Shown: positions 37,902 to 52,200 of the stretch, piece by piece
Layout of the letters: each line of letters opens with the position of its first letter
Position numbering within the stretch: the first letter of the stretch is position 1
NCBI GenBank assembly: GCA_963971575.1
Contig: OZ020625.1
Coordinates: 12,811,646 to 12,875,645 of the forward strand
DNA: 64,000 bases
Direction: 5' to 3'
Source: Liopterus haemorrhoidalis
Lineage: Eukaryota; Arthropoda; Insecta; Coleoptera; Dytiscidae
The notes under the pieces: generated by a model
Told to the model about the DNA's origin: nothing
Databases searched by the model: none
Seen by the model: only the letters and a program-made list of their open reading frames with translations
Program-made: the position numbers and the translations under genes

Positions 37902-40468
37902 ACTAAATTTTAACCTCAAAATAGTTTTGCCGCCATAACTCTTTGAATATTTATCCAATCAAAAAATTGTTATTGGATAAAAGATTTGTCTTCTTATTTC
38001 CAACAACATTTATAATACGTTTTTTACTGTAAAGTTAATAATAAGGGAGTTAACTAAATTTTAACCACAAAATGGTTTTCCCGCCATAACTCTTTAAATA
38101 TTTATCCAATCAAAGAATTGTTTTTGGATAAAAGATTTGTCTTCTTATTTCCAACAACATTTATTATACGTTTTTTACTGTAAAATTATTAATAAGGGAG
38201 TTAACTAAATTTTAACCACAAAATGGTTTTCCCGCCATAACTCTTTAAATATTTATCCAATCAAAAAATTGTGTTGGGATAAAAGATTTGTCGTCTCATT
38301 TCCAACAACATTTACAATACATTTTTGACTGTAAAGTTAATAATAAGGGAGTTAACTAAATTTTAACCTCAAAATAGTTTTCCCGCCATAACTCTTTGAA
38401 TATTTATCCAATCAAAAAATTGTTTTTGGATAAAAGATTTGTCTTCTTATTTCCAACAACATTTATAATACGTTTTTTACTGTAAAGTTATTAATAAGGG
38501 AGTTAACTAAATTTTAACCACAAATTGGTTTTCCCGCCATAACTCTTTAAATATTTATCCAATCAAAAAATTGTGTTTGGATAAAAGATTTGTCGTCTCA
38601 TTTCCAACAACATTTACGATACATTTTTGACTGTAAAGTTAATAATAAGAAAGTTAACTAAATTTTAACCTCAAAATAGTTTTCCCGCCATAACTCTTTG
38701 AATATTTATCCAATCAAAAAATTGTTTTGGGATAAAAGATTTGTCTTCTTATTTCCAACAACATTTATTATACGTTTTTTACTGTAAAGTTATTAATAAG
38801 GGAGTTAACTAAATTTTAACCACAAAATGGTTTTCCCGCCATAACTCTTTAAATATTTATCCAATCAAAAAATTGTGTTGGGATAAAAGATTTGTCGTCT
38901 CATTTCCAACAACATTTACAATACATTTTTGACTGTAAAGTTAATAATAAGGGAGTTAACTAAATTTTAACCACAAAATGGTTTTCCCGCCATAACTCTT
39001 TAAATATTTATCCAATCAAAAAATTGTGTTTGGATAAAAGATTTGTCGTCTCATTTCCAACAACATTTACTATACATTTTTGACTGTAAAGTTAATAATA
39101 AGGTTGTTAACTAAATTTTAACCACAAAATGGTTTTCCCGCCATAACTCTTTAAATATTTATCCAATCAAAAAATTGTGTTGGGATAAAAGATTTGTCGT
39201 CTCATTTCCAACAACATTTACTGTACATTTTTGACTGTAAAGTTAATAATAAGGGAGTTAACTAAATTTTAACCACAAAATGGTTTTCCCGGTATAACTC
39301 TTTAAATATTTATCCAATCAAAAAATTGTTTTTGGATAAAAGATTTGTCTTCTTATTTCCAACAATATTTATAATACGTTTTTTACTGTTAAATTATTAA
39401 TAAGGGAGTTAACTAAATTTTAACCACAAAATGGTTTTCCCGCCATAACTCTTTAAATATTTATCCAATCAAAAAATTGTGTTTGGATAAAAGATTTGTC
39501 GTCTCATTTCCAACAACATTTACTATACATTTTTGACTGTAAAGTTAATAATAATGGAGTTAACTAAATTTTAACCACAAAATGGTTTTCCCGCCATAAC
39601 TCTTTAAATATTTATCCAATCAAAAAATTGTGTTTGGATAAAAGATTTGTCTTCTTATTTCCAACAACATTTATAATACGTTTTTTACTGTAAAGTTAAT
39701 AATAAGGGAGTTAACTAAATTTTAACCACAAAATGGTTTTCCCGCCATAACTCTTTAAATATTTATCCAATCAAAGAATTGTTTTTGGATAAAATATTTG
39801 TCTTCTTATTTCCAACAACATTTATTATACGTTTTTTACTGTAAAATTATTAATAAGGGAGTTAACTAAATTTTAACCACAAAATGGTTTTCCCGCCATA
39901 ACTCTTTAAATATTTATCCAATCAAAAAATTGTGTGTGGATAAAAGATTTGTCGTCTCATTTCCAACAACATTTACTATACATTTTTGACTGTAAAGTTA
40001 ATAATAAGGGAGTTAACTAAATTTTAACCACAAAATGGTTTTCCCGCCATAACTCTTTAAATATTTATCCAATCAAAAAATTGTGTTTGGATAAAAGATT
40101 TGTCTTCTTATTTCCAACAACATTTATTATACGTTTTTTACTGTAAAGTTAATAATAAGGGAGTTAACTAAATTTTAACCACAAAATGGTTTTCCCGCCA
40201 TAACTCTTTAAATATTTATCCAATCAAAAAATTGTGTTTGGATAAAAGATTTGTCGTCTCATTTCCAACAACATTTACTATACATTTTTGACTGTAAAGT
40301 TAATAATAAGAAAGTTAACTAAATTTTAACCTCAAAATAGTTTTCCCGCCATAACTCTTTGAATATTTATCCAATCAAAAAATTGTTTTGGGATAAAAGA
40401 TTTGTCTTCTTATTTCCAACAACATTTATTATACGTTTTTTACTGTAAAGTTAATAATAAGGGAGTTA
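37902..40468 (+). repeat. HOR derivative, 17-mer (2567 bp)
   Basis: Same order as the 17-mer at 34278. It differs by a private two-base change at 39104-39105 (TT for GA) at the end of its A3 monomer (38959-39109). Confidence 0.85.
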
Positions 40469-41525
40469 ACTAAATTTTAACCTCAAAATAGTTTTGCCGC
40501 CATAACTCTTTGAATATTTATCCAATCAAAAAATTGTTATTGGATAAAAGATTTGTCTTCTTATTTCCAACAACATTTATAATACGTTTTTTACTGTAAA
40601 GTTAATAATAAGGGAGTTAACTAAATTTTAACCACAAAATGGTTTTCCCGCCATAACTCTTTAAATATTTATCCAATCAAAGAATTGTTTTTGGATAAAA
40701 GATTTGTCTTCTTATTTCCAACAACATTTATTATACGTTTTTTACTGTAAAATTATTAATAAGGGAGTTAACTAAATTTTAACCACAAAATGGTTTTCCC
40801 GCCATAACTCTTTAAATATTTATCCAATCAAAGAATTGTTTTTGGATAAAATATTTGTCTTCTTATTTCCAACAACATTTATTATACGTTTTTTACTGTA
40901 AAATTATTAATAAGGGAGTTAACTAAATTTTAACCACAAAATGGTTTTCCCGCCATAACTCTTTAAATATTTATCCAATCAAAAAATTGTGTGTGGATAA
41001 AAGATTTGTCGTCTCATTTCCAACAACATTTACTATACATTTTTGACTGTAAAGTTAATAATAAGGGAGTTAACTAAATTTTAACCACAAAATGGTTTTC
41101 CCGCCATAACTCTTTAAATATTTATCCAATCAAAAAATTGTGTTTGGATAAAAGATTTGTCTTCTTATTTCCAACAACATTTATTATACGTTTTTTACTG
41201 TAAAGTTAATAATAAGGGAGTTAACTAAATTTTAACCACAAAATGGTTTTCCCGCCATAACTCTTTAAATATTTATCCAATCAAAAAATTGTGTTTGGAT
41301 AAAAGATTTGTCGTCTCATTTCCAACAACATTTACTATACATTTTTGACTGTAAAGTTAATAATAAGAAAGTTAACTAAATTTTAACCTCAAAATAGTTT
41401 TCCCGCCATAACTCTTTGAATATTTATCCAATCAAAAAATTGTTTTGGGATAAAAGATTTGTCTTCTTATTTCCAACAACATTTATTATACGTTTTTTAC
41501 TGTAAAGTTAATAATAAGGGAGTTA
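40469..41525 (+). repeat. HOR derivative, 7-mer (1057 bp)
   Basis: Third 7-mer, E-B1-B4-A5-B3-A9-C4. It is followed by a unit that again contains positions 5-12, so the secondary repeat ends here. Confidence 0.85.
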
Positions 41526-44500
41526 ACTAAATTTTAACCTCAAAATAGTTTTGCCGCCATAACTCTTTGAATATTTATCCAATCAAAAAATTGTTATTGG
41601 ATAAAAGATTTGTCTTCTTATTTCCAACAACATTTATAATACGTTTTTTACTGTAAAGTTAATAATAAGGGAGTTAACTAAATTTTAACCACAAAATGGT
41701 TTTCCCGCCATAACTCTTTAAATATTTATCCAATCAAAGAATTGTTTTTGGATAAAAGATTTGTCTTCTTATTTCCAACAACATTTATTATACGTTTTTT
41801 ACTGTAAAATTATTAATAAGGGAGTTAACTAAATTTTAACCACAAAATGGTTTTCCCGCCATAACTCTTTAAATATTTATCCAATCAAAAAATTGTGTTG
41901 GGATAAAAGATTTGTCGTCTCATTTCCAACAACATTTACAATACATTTTTGACTGTAAAGTTAATAATAAGGGAGTTAACTAAATTTTAACCTCAAAATA
42001 GTTTTCCCGCCATAACTCTTTGAATATTTATCCAATCAAAAAATTGTTTTTGGATAAAAGATTTGTCTTCTTATTTCCAACAACATTTATAATACGTTTT
42101 TTACTGTAAAGTTATTAATAAGGGAGTTAACTAAATTTTAACCACAAATTGGTTTTCCCGCCATAACTCTTTAAATATTTATCCAATCAAAAAATTGTGT
42201 TTGGATAAAAGATTTGTCGTCTCATTTCCAACAACATTTACAAAACATTTTTGACTGTAAAGTTAATAATAAGAAAGTTAACTAAATTTTAACCTCAAAA
42301 TAGTTTTCCCGCCATAACTCTTTGAATATTTATCCAATCAAAAAATTGTTTTGGGATAAAAGATTTGTCTTCTTATTTCCAACAACATTTATTATACGTT
42401 TTTTACTGTAAAGTTAATAATAAGGGAGTTAACTAAATTTTAACCACAAAATGGTTTTCCCGCCATAACTCTTTAAATATTTATCCAATCAAAAAATTGT
42501 GTTTGGATAAAAGATTTGTCTTCTTATTTCCAACAACATTTATAATACCTTTTTTACTGTAAAGTTAATAATAAGGGAGTTAACTAAATTTTAACCACAA
42601 AATGGTTTTCCCGCCATAACTCTTTAAATATTTATCCAATCAAAGAATTGTTTTTGGATAAAAGATTTGTCTTCTTATTTCCAACAACATTTATTATACG
42701 TTTTTTACTGTAAAATTATTAATAAGGGAGTTAACTAAATTTTAACCACAAAATGGTTTTCCCGCCATAACTCTTTAAATATTTATCCAATCAAAAAATT
42801 GTGTTTGGATAAAAGATTTGTCTTCTTATTTCCAACAACATTTATAATACGTTTTTTACTGTAAAGTTAATAATAAGGGAGTTAACTAAATTTTAACCAC
42901 AAAATGGTTTTCCCGCCATAACTCTTTAAATATTTATCCAATCAAAGAATTGTTTTTGGATAAAAGATTTGTCTTCTTATTTCCAACAACATTTATTATA
43001 CGTTTTTTACTGTAAAATTATTAATAAGGGAGTTAACTAAATTTTAACCACAAAATGGTTTTCCCGCCATAACTCTTTAAATATTTATCCAATCAAAAAA
43101 TTGTGTTGGGATAAAAGATTTGTCGTCTCATTTCCAACAACATTTACAATACATTTTTGACTGTAAAGTTAATAATAAGGGAGTTAACTAAATTTTAACC
43201 TCAAAATAGTTTTCCCGCCATAACTCTTTGAATATTTATCCAATCAAAAAATTGTTTTTGGATAAAAGATTTGTCTTCTTATTTCCAACAACATTTATAA
43301 TACGTTTTTTACTGTAAAGTTATTAATAAGGGAGTTAACTAAATTTTAACCACAAATTGGTTTTCCCGCCATAACTCTTTAAATATTTATCCAATCAAAA
43401 AATTGTGTTTGGATAAAAGATTTGTCGTCTCATTTCCAACAACATTTACGATACATTTTTGACTGTAAAGTTAATAATAAGAAAGTTAACTAAATTTTAA
43501 CCTCAAAATAGTTTTCCCGCCATAACTCTTTGAATATTTATCCAATCAAAAAATTGTTTTGGGATAAAAGATTTGTCTTCTTATTTCCAACAACATTTAT
43601 TATACGTTTTTTACTGTAAAGTTATTAATAAGGGAGTTAACTAAATTTTAACCACAAAATGGTTTTCCCGCCATAACTCTTTAAATATTTATCCAATCAA
43701 AAAATTGTGTTGGGATAAAAGATTTGTCGTCTCATTTCCAACAACATTTACAATACATTTTTGACTGTAAAGTTAATAATAAGGGAGTTAACTAAATTTT
43801 AACCACAAAATGGTTTTCCCGCCATAACTCTTTAAATATTTATCCAATCAAAAAATTGTGTTTGGATAAAAGATTTGTCGTCTCATTTCCAACAACATTT
43901 ACTATACATTTTTGACTGTAAAGTTAATAATAAGGGAGTTAACTAAATTTTAACCACAAAATGGTTTTCCCGCCATAACTCTTTAAATATTTATCCAATC
44001 AAAAAATTGTGTTGGGATAAAAGATTTGTCGTCTCATTTCCAACAACATTTACTGTACATTTTTGACTGTAAAGTTAATAATAAGGGAGTTAACTAAATT
44101 TTAACCACAAAATGGTTTTCCCGGTATAACTCTTTAAATATTTATCCAATCAAAAAATTGTTTTTGGATAAAAGATTTGTCTTCTTATTTCCAACAATAT
44201 TTATAATACGTTTTTTACTGTTAAATTATTAATAAGGGAGTTAACTAAATTTTAACCACAAAATGGTTTTCCCGCCATAACTCTTTAAATATTTATCCAA
44301 TCAAAAAATTGTGTTTGGATAAAAGATTTGTCGTCTCATTTCCAACAACATTTACTATACATTTTTGACTGTAAAGTTAATAATAATGGAGTTAACTAAA
44401 TTTTAACCACAAAATGGTTTTCCCGCCATAACTCTTTAAATATTTATCCAATCAAAAAATTGTGTTTGGATAAAAGATTTGTCTTCTTATTTCCAACAAC

Positions 44501-45904
44501 ATTTATAATACGTTTTTTACTGTAAAGTTAATAATAAGGGAGTTAACTAAATTTTAACCACAAAATGGTTTTCCCGCCATAACTCTTTAAATATTTATCC
44601 AATCAAAGAATTGTTTTTGGATAAAATATTTGTCTTCTTATTTCCAACAACATTTATTATACGTTTTTTACTGTAAAATTATTAATAAGGGAGTTAACTA
44701 AATTTTAACCACAAAATGGTTTTCCCGCCATAACTCTTTAAATATTTATCCAATCAAAAAATTGTGTGTGGATAAAAGATTTGTCGTCTCATTTCCAACA
44801 ACATTTACTATACATTTTTGACTGTAAAGTTAATAATAAGGGAGTTAACTAAATTTTAACCACAAAATGGTTTTCCCGCCATAACTCTTTAAATATTTAT
44901 CCAATCAAAAAATTGTGTTTGGATAAAAGATTTGTCTTCTTATTTCCAACAACATTTATAATACGTTTTTTACTGTAAAGTTATTAATAAGGGAGTTAAC
45001 TAAATTTTAACCACAAATTGGTTTTCCCGCCATAACTCTTTAAATATTTATCCAATCAAAAAATTGTGTTTGGATAAAAGATTTGTCGTCTCATTTCCAA
45101 CAACATTTACGATACATTTTTGACTGTAAAGTTAATAATAAGAAAGTTAACTAAATTTTAACCTCAAAATAGTTTTCCCGCCATAACTCTTTGAATATTT
45201 ATCCAATCAAAAAATTGTTTTGGGATAAAAGATTTGTCTTCTTATTTCCAACAACATTTATTATACGTTTTTTACTGTAAAGTTAATAATAAGGGAGTTA
45301 ACTAAATTTTAACCACAAAATGGTTTTCCCGCCATAACTCTTTAAATATTTATCCAATCAAAAAATTGTGTTTGGATAAAAGATTTGTCGTCTCATTTCC
45401 AACAACATTTACTATACATTTTTGACTGTAAAGTTAATAATAAGGGAGTTAACTAAATTTTAACCACAAAATGGTTTTCCCGCCATAACTCTTTAAATAT
45501 TTATCCAATCAAAAAATTGTGTTTGGATAAAAGATTTGTCTTCTTATTTCCAACAACATTTATTATACGTTTTTTACTGTAAAGTTAATAATAAGGGAGT
45601 TAACTAAATTTTAACCACAAAATGGTTTTCCCGCCATAACTCTTTAAATATTTATCCAATCAAAAAATTGTGTTTGGATAAAAGATTTGTCGTCTCATTT
45701 CCAACAACATTTACTATACATTTTTGACTGTAAAGTTAATAATAAGAAAGTTAACTAAATTTTAACCTCAAAATAGTTTTCCCGCCATAACTCTTTGAAT
45801 ATTTATCCAATCAAAAAATTGTTTTGGGATAAAAGATTTGTCTTCTTATTTCCAACAACATTTATTATACGTTTTTTACTGTAAAGTTAATAATAAGGGA
45901 GTTA
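41526..45904 (+). repeat. HOR copy, 29-mer (4379 bp)
   Basis: Positions 1-22 are standard, then a B3/C1 hybrid (44848-44998), then A2-C4-A3-B3-A9-C4. The hybrid replaces positions 23-27. The same arrangement recurs at 49227 and 53606. Confidence 0.88.
44848..44998 (+). repeat. Hybrid monomer B3/C1 of the 29-mer HOR
   Basis: The 5' part is B-like (A15, G22, A44, GTGTTTGG). The 3' part is C1-like (ATAATACG, GTTATTAA). The switch lies between position 75 and position 113. It stands where a 25-mer has B3 and leads into A2, where a 33-mer has C1-A2. Equivalent monomers are at 52549-52699 and 56928-57078. Confidence 0.83.
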
Positions 45905-48900
45905 ACTAAATTTTAACCTCAAAATAGTTTTGCCGCCATAACTCTTTGAATATTTATCCAATCAAAAAATTGTTATTGGATAAAAGATTTGTCTTCTTAT
46001 TTCCAACAACATTTATAATACGTTTTTTACTGTAAAGTTAATAATAAGGGAGTTAACTAAATTTTAACCACAAAATGGTTTTCCCGCCATAACTCTTTAA
46101 ATATTTATCCAATCAAAGAATTGTTTTTGGATAAAAGATTTGTCTTCTTATTTCCAACAACATTTATTATACGTTTTTTACTGTAAAATTATTAATAAGG
46201 GAGTTAACTAAATTTTAACCACAAAATGGTTTTCCCGCCATAACTCTTTAAATATTTATCCAATCAAAAAATTGTGTTGGGATAAAAGATTTGTCGTCTC
46301 ATTTCCAACAACATTTACAATACATTTTTGACTGTAAAGTTAATAATAAGGGAGTTAACTAAATTTTAACCTCAAAATAGTTTTCCCGCCATAACTCTTT
46401 GAATATTTATCCAATCAAAAAATTGTTTTTGGATAAAAGATTTGTCTTCTTATTTCCAACAACATTTATAATACGTTTTTTACTGTAAAGTTATTAATAA
46501 GGGAGTTAACTAAATTTTAACCACAAATTGGTTTTCCCGCCATAACTCTTTAAATATTTATCCAATCAAAAAATTGTGTTTGGATAAAAGATTTGTCGTC
46601 TCATTTCCAACAACATTTACAAAACATTTTTGACTGTAAAGTTAATAATAAGAAAGTTAACTAAATTTTAACCTCAAAATAGTTTTCCCGCCATAACTCT
46701 TTGAATATTTATCCAATCAAAAAATTGTTTTGGGATAAAAGATTTGTCTTCTTATTTCCAACAACATTTATTATACGTTTTTTACTGTAAAGTTAATAAT
46801 AAGGGAGTTAACTAAATTTTAACCACAAAATGGTTTTCCCGCCATAACTCTTTAAATATTTATCCAATCAAAAAATTGTGTTTGGATAAAAGATTTGTCT
46901 TCTTATTTCCAACAACATTTATAATACCTTTTTTACTGTAAAGTTAATAATAAGGGAGTTAACTAAATTTTAACCACAAAATGGTTTTCCCGCCATAACT
47001 CTTTAAATATTTATCCAATCAAAGAATTGTTTTTGGATAAAAGATTTGTCTTCTTATTTCCAACAACATTTATTATACGTTTTTTACTGTAAAATTATTA
47101 ATAAGGGAGTTAACTAAATTTTAACCACAAAATGGTTTTCCCGCCATAACTCTTTAAATATTTATCCAATCAAAAAATTGTGTTTGGATAAAAGATTTGT
47201 CTTCTTATTTCCAACAACATTTATAATACGTTTTTTACTGTAAAGTTAATAATAAGGGAGTTAACTAAATTTTAACCACAAAATGGTTTTCCCGCCATAA
47301 CTCTTTAAATATTTATCCAATCAAAGAATTGTTTTTGGATAAAAGATTTGTCTTCTTATTTCCAACAACATTTATTATACGTTTTTTACTGTAAAATTAT
47401 TAATAAGGGAGTTAACTAAATTTTAACCACAAAATGGTTTTCCCGCCATAACTCTTTAAATATTTATCCAATCAAAAAATTGTGTTGGGATAAAAGATTT
47501 GTCGTCTCATTTCCAACAACATTTACAATACATTTTTGACTGTAAAGTTAATAATAAGGGAGTTAACTAAATTTTAACCTCAAAATAGTTTTCCCGCCAT
47601 AACTCTTTGAATATTTATCCAATCAAAAAATTGTTTTTGGATAAAAGATTTGTCTTCTTATTTCCAACAACATTTATAATACGTTTTTTACTGTAAAGTT
47701 ATTAATAAGGGAGTTAACTAAATTTTAACCACAAATTGGTTTTCCCGCCATAACTCTTTAAATATTTATCCAATCAAAAAATTGTGTTTGGATAAAAGAT
47801 TTGTCGTCTCATTTCCAACAACATTTACGATACATTTTTGACTGTAAAGTTAATAATAAGAAAGTTAACTAAATTTTAACCTCAAAATAGTTTTCCCGCC
47901 ATAACTCTTTGAATATTTATCCAATCAAAAAATTGTTTTGGGATAAAAGATTTGTCTTCTTATTTCCAACAACATTTATTATACGTTTTTTACTGTAAAG
48001 TTATTAATAAGGGAGTTAACTAAATTTTAACCACAAAATGGTTTTCCCGCCATAACTCTTTAAATATTTATCCAATCAAAAAATTGTGTTGGGATAAAAG
48101 ATTTGTCGTCTCATTTCCAACAACATTTACAATACATTTTTGACTGTAAAGTTAATAATAAGGGAGTTAACTAAATTTTAACCACAAAATGGTTTTCCCG
48201 CCATAACTCTTTAAATATTTATCCAATCAAAAAATTGTGTTTGGATAAAAGATTTGTCGTCTCATTTCCAACAACATTTACTATACATTTTTGACTGTAA
48301 AGTTAATAATAAGGGAGTTAACTAAATTTTAACCACAAAATGGTTTTCCCGCCATAACTCTTTAAATATTTATCCAATCAAAAAATTGTGTTGGGATAAA
48401 AGATTTGTCGTCTCATTTCCAACAACATTTACTGTACATTTTTGACTGTAAAGTTAATAATAAGGGAGTTAACTAAATTTTAACCACAAAATGGTTTTCC
48501 CGGTATAACTCTTTAAATATTTATCCAATCAAAAAATTGTTTTTGGATAAAAGATTTGTCTTCTTATTTCCAACAATATTTATAATACGTTTTTTACTGT
48601 TAAATTATTAATAAGGGAGTTAACTAAATTTTAACCACAAAATGGTTTTCCCGCCATAACTCTTTAAATATTTATCCAATCAAAAAATTGTGTTTGGATA
48701 AAAGATTTGTCGTCTCATTTCCAACAACATTTACTATACATTTTTGACTGTAAAGTTAATAATAAGGGAGTTAACTAAATTTTAACCACAAAATGGTTTT
48801 CCCGCCATAACTCTTTAAATATTTATCCAATCAAAAAATTGTGTTTGGATAAAAGATTTGTCTTCTTATTTCCAACAACATTTATTATACGTTTTTTACT

Positions 48901-49226
48901 GTAAAGTTAATAATAAGGGAGTTAACTAAATTTTAACCACAAAATGGTTTTCCCGCCATAACTCTTTAAATATTTATCCAATCAAAAAATTGTGTTTGGA
49001 TAAAAGATTTGTCGTCTCATTTCCAACAACATTTACTATACATTTTTGACTGTAAAGTTAATAATAAGAAAGTTAACTAAATTTTAACCTCAAAATAGTT
49101 TTCCCGCCATAACTCTTTGAATATTTATCCAATCAAAAAATTGTTTTGGGATAAAAGATTTGTCTTCTTATTTCCAACAACATTTATTATACGTTTTTTA
49201 CTGTAAAGTTAATAATAAGGGAGTTA
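45905..49226 (+). repeat. HOR copy, 22-mer (3322 bp)
   Basis: Positions 1-18 are standard to D (48472). One A3-like monomer (48623-48773) then leads straight to B3-A9-C4. A8-B2-B4-A5 of a 25-mer are replaced by one monomer, as expected if A8 recombined with A5 (or with the A3 before B3). Confidence 0.86.
48623..48773 (+). repeat. Junction monomer (A8/A5 or A8/A3 hybrid) of the 22-mer
   Basis: It occupies the A8 slot after D but ends AAGGGAG, not AATGGAG. Its 5' half has GTGTTTGG like A8, and its 3' end is that of A5 or A3. The donor cannot be decided because A5 and A3 share the 3' half. Confidence 0.75.
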
Positions 49227-52200
49227 ACTAAATTTTAACCTCAAAATAGTTTTGCCGCCATAACTCTTTGAATATTTATCCAATCAAAAAATTGTTATTG
49301 GATAAAAGATTTGTCTTCTTATTTCCAACAACATTTATAATACGTTTTTTACTGTAAAGTTAATAATAAGGGAGTTAACTAAATTTTAACCACAAAATGG
49401 TTTTCCCGCCATAACTCTTTAAATATTTATCCAATCAAAGAATTGTTTTTGGATAAAAGATTTGTCTTCTTATTTCCAACAACATTTATTATACGTTTTT
49501 TACTGTAAAATTATTAATAAGGGAGTTAACTAAATTTTAACCACAAAATGGTTTTCCCGCCATAACTCTTTAAATATTTATCCAATCAAAAAATTGTGTT
49601 GGGATAAAAGATTTGTCGTCTCATTTCCAACAACATTTACAATACATTTTTGACTGTAAAGTTAATAATAAGGGAGTTAACTAAATTTTAACCTCAAAAT
49701 AGTTTTCCCGCCATAACTCTTTGAATATTTATCCAATCAAAAAATTGTTTTTGGATAAAAGATTTGTCTTCTTATTTCCAACAACATTTATAATACGTTT
49801 TTTACTGTAAAGTTATTAATAAGGGAGTTAACTAAATTTTAACCACAAATTGGTTTTCCCGCCATAACTCTTTAAATATTTATCCAATCAAAAAATTGTG
49901 TTTGGATAAAAGATTTGTCGTCTCATTTCCAACAACATTTACAAAACATTTTTGACTGTAAAGTTAATAATAAGAAAGTTAACTAAATTTTAACCTCAAA
50001 ATAGTTTTCCCGCCATAACTCTTTGAATATTTATCCAATCAAAAAATTGTTTTGGGATAAAAGATTTGTCTTCTTATTTCCAACAACATTTATTATACGT
50101 TTTTTACTGTAAAGTTAATAATAAGGGAGTTAACTAAATTTTAACCACAAAATGGTTTTCCCGCCATAACTCTTTAAATATTTATCCAATCAAAAAATTG
50201 TGTTTGGATAAAAGATTTGTCTTCTTATTTCCAACAACATTTATAATACCTTTTTTACTGTAAAGTTAATAATAAGGGAGTTAACTAAATTTTAACCACA
50301 AAATGGTTTTCCCGCCATAACTCTTTAAATATTTATCCAATCAAAGAATTGTTTTTGGATAAAAGATTTGTCTTCTTATTTCCAACAACATTTATAATAC
50401 GTTTTTTACTGTAAAATTATTAATAAGGGAGTTAACTAAATTTTAACCACAAAATGGTTTTCCCGCCATAACTCTTTAAATATTTATCCAATCAAAAAAT
50501 TGTGTTTGGATAAAAGATTTGTCTTCTTATTTCCAACAACATTTATAATACGTTTTTTACTGTAAAGTTAATAATAAGGGAGTTAACTAAATTTTAACCA
50601 CAAAATGGTTTTCCCGCCATAACTCTTTAAATATTTATCCAATCAAAGAATTGTTTTTGGATAAAAGATTTGTCTTCTTATTTCCAACAACATTTATTAT
50701 ACGTTTTTTACTGTAAAATTATTAATAAGGGAGTTAACTAAATTTTAACCACAAAATGGTTTTCCCGCCATAACTCTTTAAATATTTATCCAATCAAAAA
50801 ATTGTGTTGGGATAAAAGATTTGTCGTCTCATTTCCAACAACATTTACAATACATTTTTGACTGTAAAGTTAATAATAAGGGAGTTAACTAAATTTTAAC
50901 CTCAAAATAGTTTTCCCGCCATAACTCTTTGAATATTTATCCAATCAAAAAATTGTTTTTGGATAAAAGATTTGTCTTCTTATTTCCAACAACATTTATA
51001 ATACGTTTTTTACTGTAAAGTTATTAATAAGGGAGTTAACTAAATTTTAACCACAAATTGGTTTTCCCGCCATAACTCTTTAAATATTTATCCAATCAAA
51101 AAATTGTGTTTGGATAAAAGATTTGTCGTCTCATTTCCAACAACATTTACGATACATTTTTGACTGTAAAGTTAATAATAAGAAAGTTAACTAAATTTTA
51201 ACCTCAAAATAGTTTTCCCGCCATAACTCTTTGAATATTTATCCAATCAAAAAATTGTTTTGGGATAAAAGATTTGTCTTCTTATTTCCAACAACATTTA
51301 TTATACGTTTTTTACTGTAAAGTTATTAATAAGGGAGTTAACTAAATTTTAACCACAAAATGGTTTTCCCGCCATAACTCTTTAAATATTTATCCAATCA
51401 AAAAATTGTGTTGGGATAAAAGATTTGTCGTCTCATTTCCAACAACATTTACAATACATTTTTGACTGTAAAGTTAATAATAAGGGAGTTAACTAAATTT
51501 TAACCACAAAATGGTTTTCCCGCCATAACTCTTTAAATATTTATCCAATCAAAAAATTGTGTTTGGATAAAAGATTTGTCGTCTCATTTCCAACAACATT
51601 TACTATACATTTTTGACTGTAAAGTTAATAATAAGGGAGTTAACTAAATTTTAACCACAAAATGGTTTTCCCGCCATAACTCTTTAAATATTTATCCAAT
51701 CAAAAAATTGTGTTGGGATAAAAGATTTGTCGTCTCATTTCCAACAACATTTACTGTACATTTTTGACTGTAAAGTTAATAATAAGGGAGTTAACTAAAT
51801 TTTAACCACAAAATGGTTTTCCCGGTATAACTCTTTAAATATTTATCCAATCAAAAAATTGTTTTTGGATAAAAGATTTGTCTTCTTATTTCCAACAATA
51901 TTTATAATACGTTTTTTACTGTTAAATTATTAATAAGGGAGTTAACTAAATTTTAACCACAAAATGGTTTTCCCGCCATAACTCTTTAAATATTTATCCA
52001 ATCAAAAAATTGTGTTTGGATAAAAGATTTGTCGTCTCATTTCCAACAACATTTACTATACATTTTTGACTGTAAAGTTAATAATAATGGAGTTAACTAA
52101 ATTTTAACCACAAAATGGTTTTCCCGCCATAACTCTTTAAATATTTATCCAATCAAAAAATTGTGTTTGGATAAAAGATTTGTCTTCTTATTTCCAACAA

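Larger units (their letters stand above)
33221..41525 (+). repeat. Secondary 24-mer repeat made of alternating 7-mer and 17-mer units
   Basis: The 7-mer is E-B1-B4-A5-B3-A9-C4. The 17-mer is E-B1-A1-C1-A2-C2-A1-A3-A4-D-A8-B2-B4-A5-B3-A9-C4. They run 7 (33221), 17 (34278), 7 (36845), 17 (37902), 7 (40469). The pair forms a 3624-bp unit, repeated twice plus one more 7-mer. A7, B5 and B2 of positions 5-12 are absent throughout. Confidence 0.88.
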
